Positions 25,293-33,937 of a stretch of 64,000 nucleotides of DNA are shown piece after piece. Made by a program: the position numbers and the translations under genes. Below the pieces are notes generated by a model that saw nothing but the letters and a program-made list of their open reading frames with translations, was not told the origin of the DNA and made no database searches. How positions within the stretch are numbered: the first letter of the stretch is position 1; the number at the start of each line of letters is the position of its first letter. Source of the stretch: SHZI01 sp964417725 (GTDB taxonomy: Bacteria > Pseudomonadota > Gammaproteobacteria > Steroidobacterales > GCA-2729495); NCBI GenBank assembly GCA_964417725.1, contig CAYQIV010000002.1:1-64000 (forward strand). Reading direction: 5' to 3'.

Positions 25293-26216
25293 ATGGCCTA
25301 CCTGATTCGTGCCGGTTTTCCCGCTGCCGACGAGGTGCGTCGCGTACTGCGCGCGCAGAACGGCCACGCCCTGATGTTGCTCGACGCCTGGCACGATGAT
25401 CCGGCGGCACACATCCATCGCACGCGGCGCACCTGCAAGAAGATCAGGGCGCTGCTCAGGCTCCTGCGCCGCGACTTTCCCTACGTGTGGTCCGTCGAGA
25501 ATGCCTTCTACCGCGACCTGCAGCGCAGCCTGGCCTGGGCGCGTGACGCCGAGGCCAGCGTCGAGGCATTGGGCGCGCTGCGTGCCGAGGTCCATGAGCC
25601 GCGGGTCCTGGAGTCGCTGGACATGCTGCGCGAATCGCTGGCGGCGCGTGCCCGGCGCGAGGCCGGCGAGCATTGCGGGCTGCTGGCTTCGCGCATCGGC
25701 GAGGCCCGTACGGCGCTCGAAACAGCCGGGCGGCGCCTCGCCCGGCTGCCGCTCGATGGCCTGCGCCGGCGCGACCTTCGGCGTGGCGCACGACGGGAAC
25801 TCAGGCTGTGTGCGCGCCGCTACGCACAGGCGGCAACGACCGAACCGACGGGAGACGCACTGCACGCGCTGCGCAAGGCGGTCAAGTACGCAGCCTTCCA
25901 GCAGCGCCTGCTCGGTGCTGCCGATGACGTAGACCGGGCCGCGGTGCTGGCCCGCCTCGATGCGCTGGCCACGCATCTCGGTCATGGCCAGGACAGGGTG
26001 GTGCTTGGCGCGGTGCTGCGCGCGCAGCCCGACTCGCTGTGCGTCGATACCCATTTGCAGCGCCTGCGCCGTCTCGTCGATGCCGCGCACGCGCGGTCGG
26101 TGGCCGAGGCGCTGGCGCTCGGTGCGACATTGTTCGCCGATGCCACGTCGCACGATCGAAATGGCCCTGTCACCGCGGCGTCAAGCCGCGAAGACAGCAT
26201 CGCGCCGTCGGGTTGA
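25293..26216 (+). CDS. CHAD-domain protein (probable polyphosphate binding)
   Basis: The 307-residue all-helical protein is rich in arginine and histidine. It has the CHAD pattern of two helical repeats with conserved basic residues: IHRTRRTCKKIRALLRLLRR in the first half and DALHALRKAVKYAAFQQRLL in the second. CHAD domains bind polyphosphate and target proteins to polyphosphate granules. There is no adjoining triphosphatase (CYTH) domain or gene. Its place in a PHO island fits polyphosphate metabolism. A TATAAA hexamer at 25263-25268 may be the -10. The gene ends at a strong terminator. Confidence 0.85.
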   Translation: MAYLIRAGFPAADEVRRVLRAQNGHALMLLDAWHDDPAAHIHRTRRTCKKIRALLRLLRRDFPYVWSVENAFYRDLQRSLAWARDAEASVEALGALRAEVHEPRVLESLDMLRESLAARARREAGEHCGLLASRIGEARTALETAGRRLARLPLDGLRRRDLRRGARRELRLCARRYAQAATTEPTGDALHALRKAVKYAAFQQRLLGAADDVDRAAVLARLDALATHLGHGQDRVVLGAVLRAQPDSLCVDTHLQRLRRLVDAAHARSVAEALALGATLFADATSHDRNGPVTAASSREDSIAPSG

Positions 26217-26236
26217 GCCCTGTTGGCCTGACACTT

Positions 26237-26268
26237 GTGCCCCGCCGTCACGGCGGGGCACTTTTTTT
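26237..26268 (+). terminator. Rho-independent terminator after the CHAD gene
   Basis: GTGCCCCGCCG (26237-26247) pairs perfectly with CGGCGGGGCAC (26251-26261) around a TCA loop, followed by seven T residues (26262-26268). Confidence 0.93.
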
Positions 26269-26293
26269 CGGTGCAGTGGGCCGCATCGGCGGC

Positions 26294-26311
26294 CGGTCAT
26301 CAAAAAGACAT
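26294..26311 (+). promoter_or_regulatory. Possible Pho box of the orphan response regulator
   Basis: CGGTCAT (26294-26300) and AAGACAT (26305-26311) are separated by CAAA. No strong -10 lies at 10 bp; TAAAGA at 26319-26324 is the nearest candidate. Confidence 0.4.
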
Positions 26312-26360
26312 ATTTCGGTAAAGACCATGTAACCGGATGTGCGGACCATCGGCCGTCACC

Positions 26361-27062
26361 ATGGCCGCAGTGGCGCCTTTCATCGTGTCCAGGATTCTCG
26401 TCGTCGATACCGATCCGGGCGAACGTCGCCTGATCGAAGCCTGGCTGGCCGAGGCCGGCCACGAGACCTGCGGCGTGGCCGATTCGGCAGCGGCGATGGC
26501 GCGCATCGAGGGGGCCGTCTTCGACCTCATCCTCGCTGACTCGATGCTTCGCGACATGTCGGGCCTGGAACTGACGCAATACATGCGCCGGCACGCCAAT
26601 GGCAGGGACAGCCGGACGATGATCGTTTCCGCACGCAACGATGCCCAGTTCGTCGCCACCGCCTTCGACAGCGGCGTTGACGATTACCTGTCGAAGCCGC
26701 TGCGCCGCGAGGAGCTGGTGGCGCGCGTCCATGCCGCCCTGCGCCGGCCGGTGGCCGTCCCCGGTGGCCAGGTGCTGGAGGTCGGGCCGGTTCGGCTCGA
26801 CAAGGTCAGCCACAAGGTCACCGTCCGCGACAGCGAGCTGAGCCTTGCGCCGGTCGAGTTCCGCCTCATGGCTTGCCTCATGGAGAACCGTGGCCGGGTG
26901 ATGCCGCGCCGGCAGCTGCTCGAACTCGTCTGGCGGCGGCGCAATGGCATCGGCGAACGCACCGTCGATGTCCACGTGCGGCGCCTGCGCGCCGCGCTCG
27001 AGCCCCACGCCTGCGAAGACCTCCTGCAGACGGTGCGCGGCTTCGGTTACCGTTTCGGCTGA
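26361..27062 (+). CDS. PhoB-like response regulator, second copy without an adjacent kinase
   Basis: With the ATG at 26361 the product has 233 residues; an ATG at 26337 is possible but would leave almost no leader. The receiver domain has the acidic pair in ILVVDTD, phospho-acceptor D60 in LILADSMLRDMSG, a serine in TMIVSARND and the lysine in DYLSKPLRREEL. The OmpR-type winged helix ends GERTVDVHVRRLRAAL and TVRGFGYRFG. It lacks its own sensor and lies just upstream of phoB, to which its DNA-binding domain is clearly similar, so it may be a duplicated regulator that reads the same or overlapping sites. Confidence 0.88.
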   Translation: MAAVAPFIVSRILVVDTDPGERRLIEAWLAEAGHETCGVADSAAAMARIEGAVFDLILADSMLRDMSGLELTQYMRRHANGRDSRTMIVSARNDAQFVATAFDSGVDDYLSKPLRREELVARVHAALRRPVAVPGGQVLEVGPVRLDKVSHKVTVRDSELSLAPVEFRLMACLMENRGRVMPRRQLLELVWRRRNGIGERTVDVHVRRLRAALEPHACEDLLQTVRGFGYRFG

Positions 27063-27117
27063 TTCCCCGCACCGCTGCACTCCGGGAGCCATGCCGCGGG
27101 GTGCCCCGCAGTTGAGT

Positions 27118-27151
27118 CGTTAACCGATTTGTAATAAAAGCCTGCTGCAAT
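27118..27151 (+). promoter_or_regulatory. Pho-box-like promoter of phoB
   Basis: CGTTAAC (27118-27124) and TTGTAAT (27129-27135) with a CGAT spacer, then exactly 10 bp and TGCAAT (27146-27151). The leader to the ATG at 27182 is about 25 bp. Autoregulation of phoB is normal for the family. Confidence 0.6.
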
Positions 27152-27181
27152 GGCTGGCCTTTACGGATCAGGTGAATAGAA

Positions 27182-27868
27182 ATGGCCGGGCGCAGGATCC
27201 TCATCGTTGAAGACGAAGAAGCCATCCGCCAGATGATTGCTTTCAATCTGGCCCGGGCCGGCTTCGAGATCGATGAGGCGGAAGACTGCGCCAGTGCCCG
27301 GCAGCGCATCGCCGCGGCGCGCCCCGACCTGATCCTGGCCGACTGGATGCTGCCCGACGCCAGCGGGCTGGAGTTGACGCGTACCCTGCGGCGCGAGGAC
27401 GCCAACCGCGACATCCCCATCATCATGCTCACGGCGCGCGCCGAGGAGCGCGACAAGCTCCAGGGGCTCGACAGCGGTGCCGACGACTACATCACCAAGC
27501 CGTTCTCGCCACGCGAGCTGCTGTCGCGCATCCGTGCCGTGATGCGCCGTGCCGCGCCGGATGCCGACGAGCCGCTGGTTGCGGGCGAACTGCGCCTCGA
27601 CCCGGTGAGCCACCGCGTTTCGGTCGGCGGCAACCAGGTCACCCTCGGCCCGACCGAGTACCGCTTGCTCAAGTTCGTCATGGAGAACCGCGACCGGGTC
27701 TACAGCCGGACCCAGTTGCTCGATTTCGTCTGGGGCCAGAATGTCTACGTCGAGGAGCGCACCGTCGATGTCCACGTGCGCCGCCTGCGCAAGGCGCTGG
27801 AGCCCACCGGACTCGACCGCTACATCCAGACGGTGCGGGGTGCCGGCTATCGCTTCTCGACGCAGTAA
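27182..27868 (+). CDS. phoB: Phosphate regulon response regulator PhoB
   Basis: The 228-residue protein has a receiver domain with the acidic pocket in ILIVEDEE, phospho-acceptor D54 in LILADWMLPDASG, T84 and K106 (DYITKPFSPREL). The winged-helix DNA-binding domain ends in EERTVDVHVRRLRKALEP and TVRGAGYRFSTQ. When phosphorylated by PhoR it binds tandem Pho half-sites and replaces the -35 element. Many candidate sites occur across 2-36 kb of this window. The start codon follows AGGTGAATAGAA. phoR begins one base after the phoB stop codon, so the pair is cotranscribed. Confidence 0.97.
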   Translation: MAGRRILIVEDEEAIRQMIAFNLARAGFEIDEAEDCASARQRIAAARPDLILADWMLPDASGLELTRTLRREDANRDIPIIMLTARAEERDKLQGLDSGADDYITKPFSPRELLSRIRAVMRRAAPDADEPLVAGELRLDPVSHRVSVGGNQVTLGPTEYRLLKFVMENRDRVYSRTQLLDFVWGQNVYVEERTVDVHVRRLRKALEPTGLDRYIQTVRGAGYRFSTQ

Positions 27869-27869
27869 C

Positions 27870-29159
27870 ATGCCGCGCCTGTGGGCTGCCACCCTGTCGC
27901 GTCTCGTCGTCGGGCTGCTCGCCGGGGCGCTGGTCGGCTGGCTGTACGGGCGGCCGTTTCCCGGCATGCTGGCCGTGGCGCTGGCCTTCCTTGGCTGGCA
28001 CCTGTGGCACCTCTACCGCCTCGAGCGCTGGCTGCTCGGTGGTCGTGACGTCGAGATGCCGGAGGGCGGGGGCCCCTGGCCTGCGGTCTTCGCCAAGATC
28101 CAGTTCATGCGGGGCAAGGCCAAGCGGCGCGGCAAGCGTTTCCGGCGACTGGTCAAGGAACTTCGCGCGTCGACCGAGGCGTTCCCCGACGGCGGCGTGA
28201 TCCTCAACTCGCAACATGAGATCCGCAACTTCAACCAGGCGGCACAGCAGCTCCTGGGCCTCAAGGGCCGTCGCGACCGTGGCCAGCGCATCGAACACCT
28301 GTTCCGTCACCCGGAGTTCATCGCCTACCTCGAAAATCCCGATGGCCGGATGTCCGTCGAGGTGCCGTCACCCGTGTCCGGTGACATCTGGCTGCTGTGC
28401 CGCCTGGTGCCCTACGGGCCGGACCAGAACCTGCTCCTGGTGCGCGACATCAGCCAGCGGGTCAAGATCGAGCGGGTACGGCGCGATTTCGTCGCCAACG
28501 CCTCGCACGAGTTGCGTTCGCCCCTGACGGTGATCAGCGGTTACCTCGATTCGATGGGTGATGAAGACGACCTGCCCGAACGCTGGCGCCAGCCGGTGGC
28601 GACGATGCAGCGCCAGGCGCAGCGCATGCAGCACCTCGTCGAGGACCTGCTCAAGCTGTCGCGACTCGAGTCCGGCGCTCCGGTGACCAAAGAGCGTGTC
28701 GTCGATGTCAATTCCCTGCTCGCGGCGGCGCGCAAGGAGGTGCTGGCGCTGCCATCGCACCCCGCGACAGTGAAGGTGGAACTCCTCAGCGACGCCAGGC
28801 TGCTCGGCGAAGAGGTCGAGCTGCAGTCCGTCGTCTCCAACCTGGTGAGCAATGCGGCGCGCTACACGCCGGCCGACGGCTCGATCACCATCCGCTGGCA
28901 GGTCGACGAGCGCGGCGGACACCTCAGCGTGACCGATACCGGTATCGGCATTCCGGCAGAAGACATTCCGCGGGTCACCGAGCGGTTCTACCGGGCCGAT
29001 GGCGGGCGCGCGCGCGAGCGTGGCGGCACCGGGCTGGGGCTGGCCATCGTCAAACATGCGCTGCGCCGCCACGATGCCGAACTCAGCATCGACAGCCAGC
29101 CCGGCAAGGGCAGCACCTTTACCTGTCATTTCCCCCCCGACCGGCTGGCAGCGGCCTGA
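27870..29159 (+). CDS. phoR: Phosphate regulon sensor histidine kinase PhoR
   Basis: The product has 429 residues. Two N-terminal membrane helices (LSRLVVGLLAGALVGWLY and GMLAVALAFLGWHLWHLYRL) are followed by a PAS-like region (about 80-200), the HisKA motif FVANASHELRSPLTVISGY with phospho-accepting H213, and the HATPase domain with NLVSNAARYTP, DTGIGIPAED and GGTGLGLAIVKH. It phosphorylates PhoB when the Pst transporter and PhoU report low phosphate. It starts directly behind phoB and is followed after 64 bp by phoU. Confidence 0.96.
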   Translation: MPRLWAATLSRLVVGLLAGALVGWLYGRPFPGMLAVALAFLGWHLWHLYRLERWLLGGRDVEMPEGGGPWPAVFAKIQFMRGKAKRRGKRFRRLVKELRASTEAFPDGGVILNSQHEIRNFNQAAQQLLGLKGRRDRGQRIEHLFRHPEFIAYLENPDGRMSVEVPSPVSGDIWLLCRLVPYGPDQNLLLVRDISQRVKIERVRRDFVANASHELRSPLTVISGYLDSMGDEDDLPERWRQPVATMQRQAQRMQHLVEDLLKLSRLESGAPVTKERVVDVNSLLAAARKEVLALPSHPATVKVELLSDARLLGEEVELQSVVSNLVSNAARYTPADGSITIRWQVDERGGHLSVTDTGIGIPAEDIPRVTERFYRADGGRARERGGTGLGLAIVKHALRRHDAELSIDSQPGKGSTFTCHFPPDRLAAA

Positions 29160-29223
29160 TATGCTGTGCCGGCGGCGGGTTGCGTGACCGCCAGTGGCCC
29201 GTGGGCGGGCCGGGAGCAAGACG

Positions 29224-29967
29224 ATGGAATCGGAAAGTTTCAGTCATCACATCTCCAAGCGCTTCAATGCCGAACTCGAGCATCTGCGCAGCGAGGTGCT
29301 GGGCATGGGCGGTGCGGTCGAGCAGCAGCTGGGCATCGCCGTCGAGGCGATCACCGCCGGTGACAGCGACCTCGGCCTCAGCGTCAGCAACGAGGACTAC
29401 CGCATCAACCAGTTCGAGGTGGCGATCGACGACGAGTGCCGCAAGCTGCTCGCCACGCGCATGCCGGCGGCCACCGACCTGCGCCTGATCTTCACCGTCA
29501 TCAAGACCATCACCGACCTGGAGCGGATCGGCGACGAGGCCGCGCGCCTCGGTTACCTGGCCTCGAACCTCGCCACCGACCGGGACCGGCACACGCATTA
29601 CTCGGAGCTGCGCGCGCTCGGCGAGCATGTCCAGGAGATGCTCCACGACTCGCTCGATGCCTTCTCGCGCCTCGACGTCAACGATGCCCTGGCGGTCATC
29701 GAGGAGGACAAGTTCGTCGACGAGGAATACGACCAGATCACCCGCCAGTGCATCACGCTGATGATGGAGGATCCGCGCACGATCCGCCGCTTCATGGATG
29801 TCAGCTGGGCGGCCCGGGCGCTCGAGCGGATCGGCGACCACGCCAAGAACATCAGCGAGTACGTCATCTACCTGGTGCACGGCAAGGACATCCGCCACAC
29901 CGAGCGGCAGACCGTCCTGGAGAAGATCGGCATCGCCGGGACCGATCCCCGGCCGCCTTTGAAATAA
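29224..29967 (+). CDS. phoU: Phosphate signalling protein PhoU
   Basis: The 247-residue all-helical protein has the two PhoU repeats, with metal-contact segments IKTITDLERIGDEAARLGYL and WAARALERIGDHAKNISEYV. It links the PstB ATPase to PhoR and keeps the kinase inactive when phosphate is plentiful. The ATG at 29224 was chosen because GGGAG precedes it and the opening residues are typical. Here phoU sits between phoR and pstS, not after pstB as in E. coli. Confidence 0.96.
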   Translation: MESESFSHHISKRFNAELEHLRSEVLGMGGAVEQQLGIAVEAITAGDSDLGLSVSNEDYRINQFEVAIDDECRKLLATRMPAATDLRLIFTVIKTITDLERIGDEAARLGYLASNLATDRDRHTHYSELRALGEHVQEMLHDSLDAFSRLDVNDALAVIEEDKFVDEEYDQITRQCITLMMEDPRTIRRFMDVSWAARALERIGDHAKNISEYVIYLVHGKDIRHTERQTVLEKIGIAGTDPRPPLK

Positions 29968-29992
29968 TTCCTTAACATTGCGTTTCTACACT
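29959..29992 (+). promoter_or_regulatory. Possible Pho-box-like promoter of pstS
   Basis: TTGAAAT (29959-29965, overlapping the end of phoU) and CCTTAAC (29970-29976) with an AATT spacer, then 10 bp and TACACT (29987-29992). Each half-site matches only 4 of 7 consensus bases, but the geometry equals that of the better sites. Confidence 0.45.
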
Positions 29993-30030
29993 GGGCGCGT
30001 TCCAGGGATATTCCCCAGTGGAGGATCAAA

Positions 30031-31095
30031 GTGCCAATTTCTCGAAGACTCGCCGTGACCTGCCTCGTTGCCGCGGTGGCGGCCGGCACATCCATGCAGG
30101 CCGGTGCGCAGGCGGCGCGCGACTACATCAGCATCGTCGGCTCGTCGACGGTCTACCCGTTTTCCACCGTCGTCGCCGAGCGCTTCGGCAAGACCAGCGG
30201 CTTCAAGACGCCCAAGGTCGAGTCGACCGGTTCGGGTGGCGGCATCAAGCTGTTCTGTGCCGGCGTCGGTGTCCAGCATCCCGATATCGCCAACAGCTCG
30301 CGGGCCATCAAGGCCACCGAGGTCGAGGCCTGCGCCGCCAATGGCGTCAAGGACATCGTCGAGGTCAAGATCGGTTATGACGGCATCGTCATGGCGCAGT
30401 CGGTCAAGGCGGTGGCGATGCCACTGACGACCCGCGACATCTTCCTCGCGCTGGCCCGCGAGGTGCCGGACCCCAAGGGTGGCGAGGCACTGGTCGCCAA
30501 CCCCTACCAGACCTGGAAGGACGTCAACCCGGCGTTGCCCGCCGAGGCCATCGAAGTACTCGGTCCGCCGCCGACCTCCGGCACGCGCGATGCCTTCGTC
30601 GAGCTGGCCATGGAGGGTGGTTGCGAGACCTTTGCGTGGATCGCCGCGATCAAGCGCAGCGATGAGGGCCGCTACAAGCAGATCTGCCATACCATCCGCG
30701 AGGACGGCCGCTTCGTCGAGGCGGGCGAGAACGACAACCTGATCGTGCAGAAGCTCGGCGCCAACCCGAAGGCGCTCGGCGTCTTTGGCTACAGCTTCCT
30801 CGAGCAGAACGAGGACGTCGTGGCCGGTGCGCCGGTCAATGGCATCCGGCCGACCTTCGAGAACATCGCCAGCGGTGAGTACCCGGTGTCCCGGCCGCTG
30901 TTCTTCTACGTCAAGAAGGCCCACGTGGACGCGATTCCGGGGATGCGTGAATTCGTCGCCGAGTACACCAGCCCGCGGGCGATGGGCGAGGACGGCTACC
31001 TGTCCGACAGGGGCCTGGTGCCGCTGCCCGCCGACGAGTACGCCGCCGTGTCGAAGCGTGTCGCGGCCCTCGAGTCCCTGACCGCGGCGAAATGA
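30031..31095 (+). CDS. pstS: Phosphate ABC transporter, periplasmic binding protein PstS
   Basis: The 354-residue protein starts at a GTG preceded by TGGAGGATC. After a signal peptide (cleavage near AGAQA-AR) it shows the phosphate-binding loops IVGSSTVYPFSTVVAERF, ESTGSGGGIKLFC and PPTSGTRDAFVELAME. It delivers phosphate to the PstC/PstA permease. Two hairpins follow the stop codon and may set pstS expression above that of pstCAB. Confidence 0.95.
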   Translation: MPISRRLAVTCLVAAVAAGTSMQAGAQAARDYISIVGSSTVYPFSTVVAERFGKTSGFKTPKVESTGSGGGIKLFCAGVGVQHPDIANSSRAIKATEVEACAANGVKDIVEVKIGYDGIVMAQSVKAVAMPLTTRDIFLALAREVPDPKGGEALVANPYQTWKDVNPALPAEAIEVLGPPPTSGTRDAFVELAMEGGCETFAWIAAIKRSDEGRYKQICHTIREDGRFVEAGENDNLIVQKLGANPKALGVFGYSFLEQNEDVVAGAPVNGIRPTFENIASGEYPVSRPLFFYVKKAHVDAIPGMREFVAEYTSPRAMGEDGYLSDRGLVPLPADEYAAVSKRVAALESLTAAK

Positions 31096-31100
31096 CGGGT

Positions 31101-31175
31101 GCGATCACCGCTCATCACGGGCCGGTGATCGCGGTTGACAATGCCCGCAGCGGCCCGCCACACGGCGGGCCGCTG
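31101..31175 (+). terminator. Tandem hairpins between pstS and pstC (attenuator-like)
   Basis: GCGATCACCG (31101-31110) pairs with CGGTGATCGC (31123-31132). CAGCGGCCCGCC (31148-31159) pairs perfectly with GGCGGGCCGCTG (31164-31175) around ACAC. There is no T-run, so they look like an mRNA-stabilising or partial-termination element, not a full terminator. Confidence 0.6.
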
Positions 31176-31207
31176 TCCTGTTTGCGGCACAGCGGGAAAC
31201 ATTCCGG

Positions 31208-32596
31208 ATGCGTCTGACGACCCTCGTCCTGATCCTCTCCGCCATGGTCGTGGCCGCCTTCTGGCTGGGCCGCCGGCGGGCGCTGGTGCTGGCCGGCGGC
31301 CGGCGCGGCGTGCATGGCCTCCATTCGCTGCCGGGCTACTACGGCTACTACGCGGCGTTGTGCTGCCTGCTGCCGGCGCTGGCGGTGCTGCTGGCATGGC
31401 TGGCGCTGGGCGAGTCCTTCGTCACGGCCCGGGTCATGGATACGGTGCCGGCCTCCCTGCGTGCGCAGTGGACCGGCCGGGCCGACTTGCTGCTCAACGA
31501 CATCCGCAACATCGCCGGCGGCCAGGTCGTCGACGATTCGCGTACGGCTGAACTGGGCGCGGCGGCACAAGCCTACACGGCGTTGCGCCAGGCTTCGCAA
31601 CAGCTCATGGCCGGCCTGGTCATCCTTGCCGGGTTTACCGGCCTGGCCTTCGCCTGGCTGCGCATCCGGCCTGCGCTGCGGGCGCGCAACCGGGTCGAAC
31701 AGGTGGTCAAGGCGGCGTTGATCGCCGCGTCCACCATCGCCATCTTCACGACCATCGGCATCCTGTTGTCCGTCACCTTCGAGGCCCTGCGCTTTTTCCA
31801 GCAGGTCTCGGCCACGGAGTTCCTCTTCGGCCTGAGATGGAGCCCGCAGATGGCCATCCGTGCCGACCAGGTCGGCTCGTCCGGGGCTTTCGGTGCAGTG
31901 CCGCTGTTCGTCGGCACGCTGCTGATCTCCGGCATCGCGCTGGTCGTCGCGGTGCCGCTCGGCCTGATGACGGCGATCTTCCTCTCCGAGTACGCTGCGC
32001 CCGGCGTGCGGCGGGTCATCAAGCCGGTGCTCGAGGTGCTGGCCGGCATACCGACGGTGGTCTACGGCTATTTCGCCGCGCTGACGGTGGCGCCGTTCCT
32101 GCGCGGCGTCGGCGAGTCCTTCGGTCTCGATGTCGCTTCCGAAAGCGCACTGGGGGCGGGCCTCGTCATGGGCGTGATGATCATTCCCTTCGTTTCCTCG
32201 CTGTCGGACGATGTCATCAACGCCGTGCCGCAGGCCATGCGCGACGGCTCCTACGGCCTCGGTGCGACGCGTTCCGAAACCATCCGCCGCGTGGTGGTGC
32301 CGGCGGCGCTGCCCGGCATCGTCGGTGGCGTGTTGCTGGCTGCCTCGCGCGCCATCGGCGAGACCATGATCGTGGTCATGGCGGCGGGACTTGCCGCCAA
32401 CCTGACCATCAACCCGCTGGAGGCTGTGACCACGGTGACGGTGCAGATCGTCACGTTGCTGGTCGGTGACCAGGAGTTCGACACGCCGAAGACCCTGGCA
32501 GCGTTCGCCCTCGGCCTCATGCTCTTCGTCGTCACCCTGATCCTCAACGTCATCGCGCTGCAGGTGGTGCGGCGCTACCGGGAGCAATACGAGTGA
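31208..32596 (+). CDS. pstC: Phosphate ABC transporter permease PstC
   Basis: The product has 462 residues, longer than the roughly 320 of E. coli PstC because of an N-terminal part with extra membrane segments. The permease domain begins around residue 230 (GTLLISGIALVVAVPLGLMT). It contains the ATPase-contact segment AMRDGSYGLGATRSETIRRV, the EAA-type loop, and ends with further helices (LMLFVVTLILNVIALQVV). It forms the inner-membrane channel with PstA, whose start codon overlaps the pstC stop by four bases. Confidence 0.95.
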   Translation: MRLTTLVLILSAMVVAAFWLGRRRALVLAGGRRGVHGLHSLPGYYGYYAALCCLLPALAVLLAWLALGESFVTARVMDTVPASLRAQWTGRADLLLNDIRNIAGGQVVDDSRTAELGAAAQAYTALRQASQQLMAGLVILAGFTGLAFAWLRIRPALRARNRVEQVVKAALIAASTIAIFTTIGILLSVTFEALRFFQQVSATEFLFGLRWSPQMAIRADQVGSSGAFGAVPLFVGTLLISGIALVVAVPLGLMTAIFLSEYAAPGVRRVIKPVLEVLAGIPTVVYGYFAALTVAPFLRGVGESFGLDVASESALGAGLVMGVMIIPFVSSLSDDVINAVPQAMRDGSYGLGATRSETIRRVVVPAALPGIVGGVLLAASRAIGETMIVVMAAGLAANLTINPLEAVTTVTVQIVTLLVGDQEFDTPKTLAAFALGLMLFVVTLILNVIALQVVRRYREQYE

Positions 32597-33912
32597 GCGG
32601 CAGGGACAACCCGCTGCAGGAGAGCGCCCCCCCGGGCCTGGCACAGACGCGTGCCCGGGTCGAGGCCGGCCTGGCGCGCCGCTACCGCACCGAGAAGATC
32701 TTCCGCACCTGCGGGCTGCTCTCGGTGGCGGTTGGCCTGGCTTTCATCGTCATCCTGTTCGTGACCATCATCGGCAAAGGCTACGGCGCTTTCCGGCAGG
32801 CGTCGGTCCTCCTCGACGTGCATCTCGATGCGGAAACGATCGACCCGCAGGGCCAGCGCGATCCCGCGGTGCTGTCGGCCGCCAACTACGACCAGATCGT
32901 GCGCATGGCGCTGCTCGAGCGCTTTCCCGACGCCGGCGGCCGCTCGTTGCGTCGCCAGCTGTCGGGCCTGGTCAGCTCGGGGGCCGGCTACGAGCTGCGC
33001 CGCCGCGTGCTCGACGACCCGGGGCTCGTCGGTGAACGCCTCGCGCTGTGGCTGCCGGCCGACGATGAAGTCGACCTGTGGCTCAAGCGACGAAACGCCG
33101 GAGACGAAGCCGAATCGCTGCGCCTCGGTGACAAGCAGATCGCCTGGCTGACGGTGCTCGAGGCCGATGGCCGGCTGGCCCTGCGCTTCAACCGCACGTT
33201 CTTTTCCGCCGGTGACTCGCGCGATCCGGAGCTGGCCGGTATCTGGGGGGCGACCAAGGGCTCGTTCTTCATGCTGCTGGTGACGCTGCTGCTGTCCTTT
33301 CCGCTCGGCGTCGCCGCGGCGATCTACCTCGAGGAGTTCGCGCCGCGCAGCCGCTGGGTCGACCTCATCGAGGTCAACATCAACAACCTGGCGGCGGTGC
33401 CTTCCATCGTTTTCGGGCTGCTGGGCCTCGCGGTATTCATCAATTTCTTCGGGCTGCCGCGCTCGGCACCGCTGGTCGGCGGTCTGGTGCTGACGCTGAT
33501 GACCCTGCCGGTGATCATCATCGCCTCGCGCGCGGCCATCAAGTCTGTACCGCCGTCGGTGCGCGAGGCGGCGCTGGGGGTTGGGGCATCCGAGATCCAG
33601 ATGGTCTTCCACCATGTGCTGCCGCTGGCGCTGCCCGGCATGCTCACCGGGGCGATCATCGGCATGGCGCGGGCGCTGGGTGAGTCGGCACCGCTGCTGA
33701 TGGTCGGCATGGTGGCGTTCATCGTCGAGCCGCCGGGCGGCCCGCTGTCGCCGGCCACCGCGCTGCCGGTGCAGATCTACCTCTGGGCCGACAGCCCGGA
33801 GCGGGCCTTCGTCGAGCGCACCTCGGCGGCGATCATGGTGTTGCTGGCCTTCCTGCTGGCCATGAACCTGCTGGCCGTCTGGTTGCGGAATCGTTTCGAA
33901 AAGCGCTGGTAG
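32593..33912 (+). CDS. pstA: Phosphate ABC transporter permease PstA
   Basis: The 439-residue protein starts at a GTG that overlaps the pstC stop. One helix (VAVGLAFIVILFVTIIG) is followed by a periplasmic insertion of about 170 residues and the permease domain, with SVREAALGVGASEIQMVFHH as the ATPase-contact loop and MARALGESAPLLMVGM further on. The insertion is absent from the shorter enteric PstA and seems a subtype feature shared with the enlarged PstC. It pairs with PstC in the inner membrane. Confidence 0.95.
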   Translation: MSGRDNPLQESAPPGLAQTRARVEAGLARRYRTEKIFRTCGLLSVAVGLAFIVILFVTIIGKGYGAFRQASVLLDVHLDAETIDPQGQRDPAVLSAANYDQIVRMALLERFPDAGGRSLRRQLSGLVSSGAGYELRRRVLDDPGLVGERLALWLPADDEVDLWLKRRNAGDEAESLRLGDKQIAWLTVLEADGRLALRFNRTFFSAGDSRDPELAGIWGATKGSFFMLLVTLLLSFPLGVAAAIYLEEFAPRSRWVDLIEVNINNLAAVPSIVFGLLGLAVFINFFGLPRSAPLVGGLVLTLMTLPVIIIASRAAIKSVPPSVREAALGVGASEIQMVFHHVLPLALPGMLTGAIIGMARALGESAPLLMVGMVAFIVEPPGGPLSPATALPVQIYLWADSPERAFVERTSAAIMVLLAFLLAMNLLAVWLRNRFEKRW

Positions 33913-33937
33913 CGCCGGGGGGACCGCTTTGCGGATA

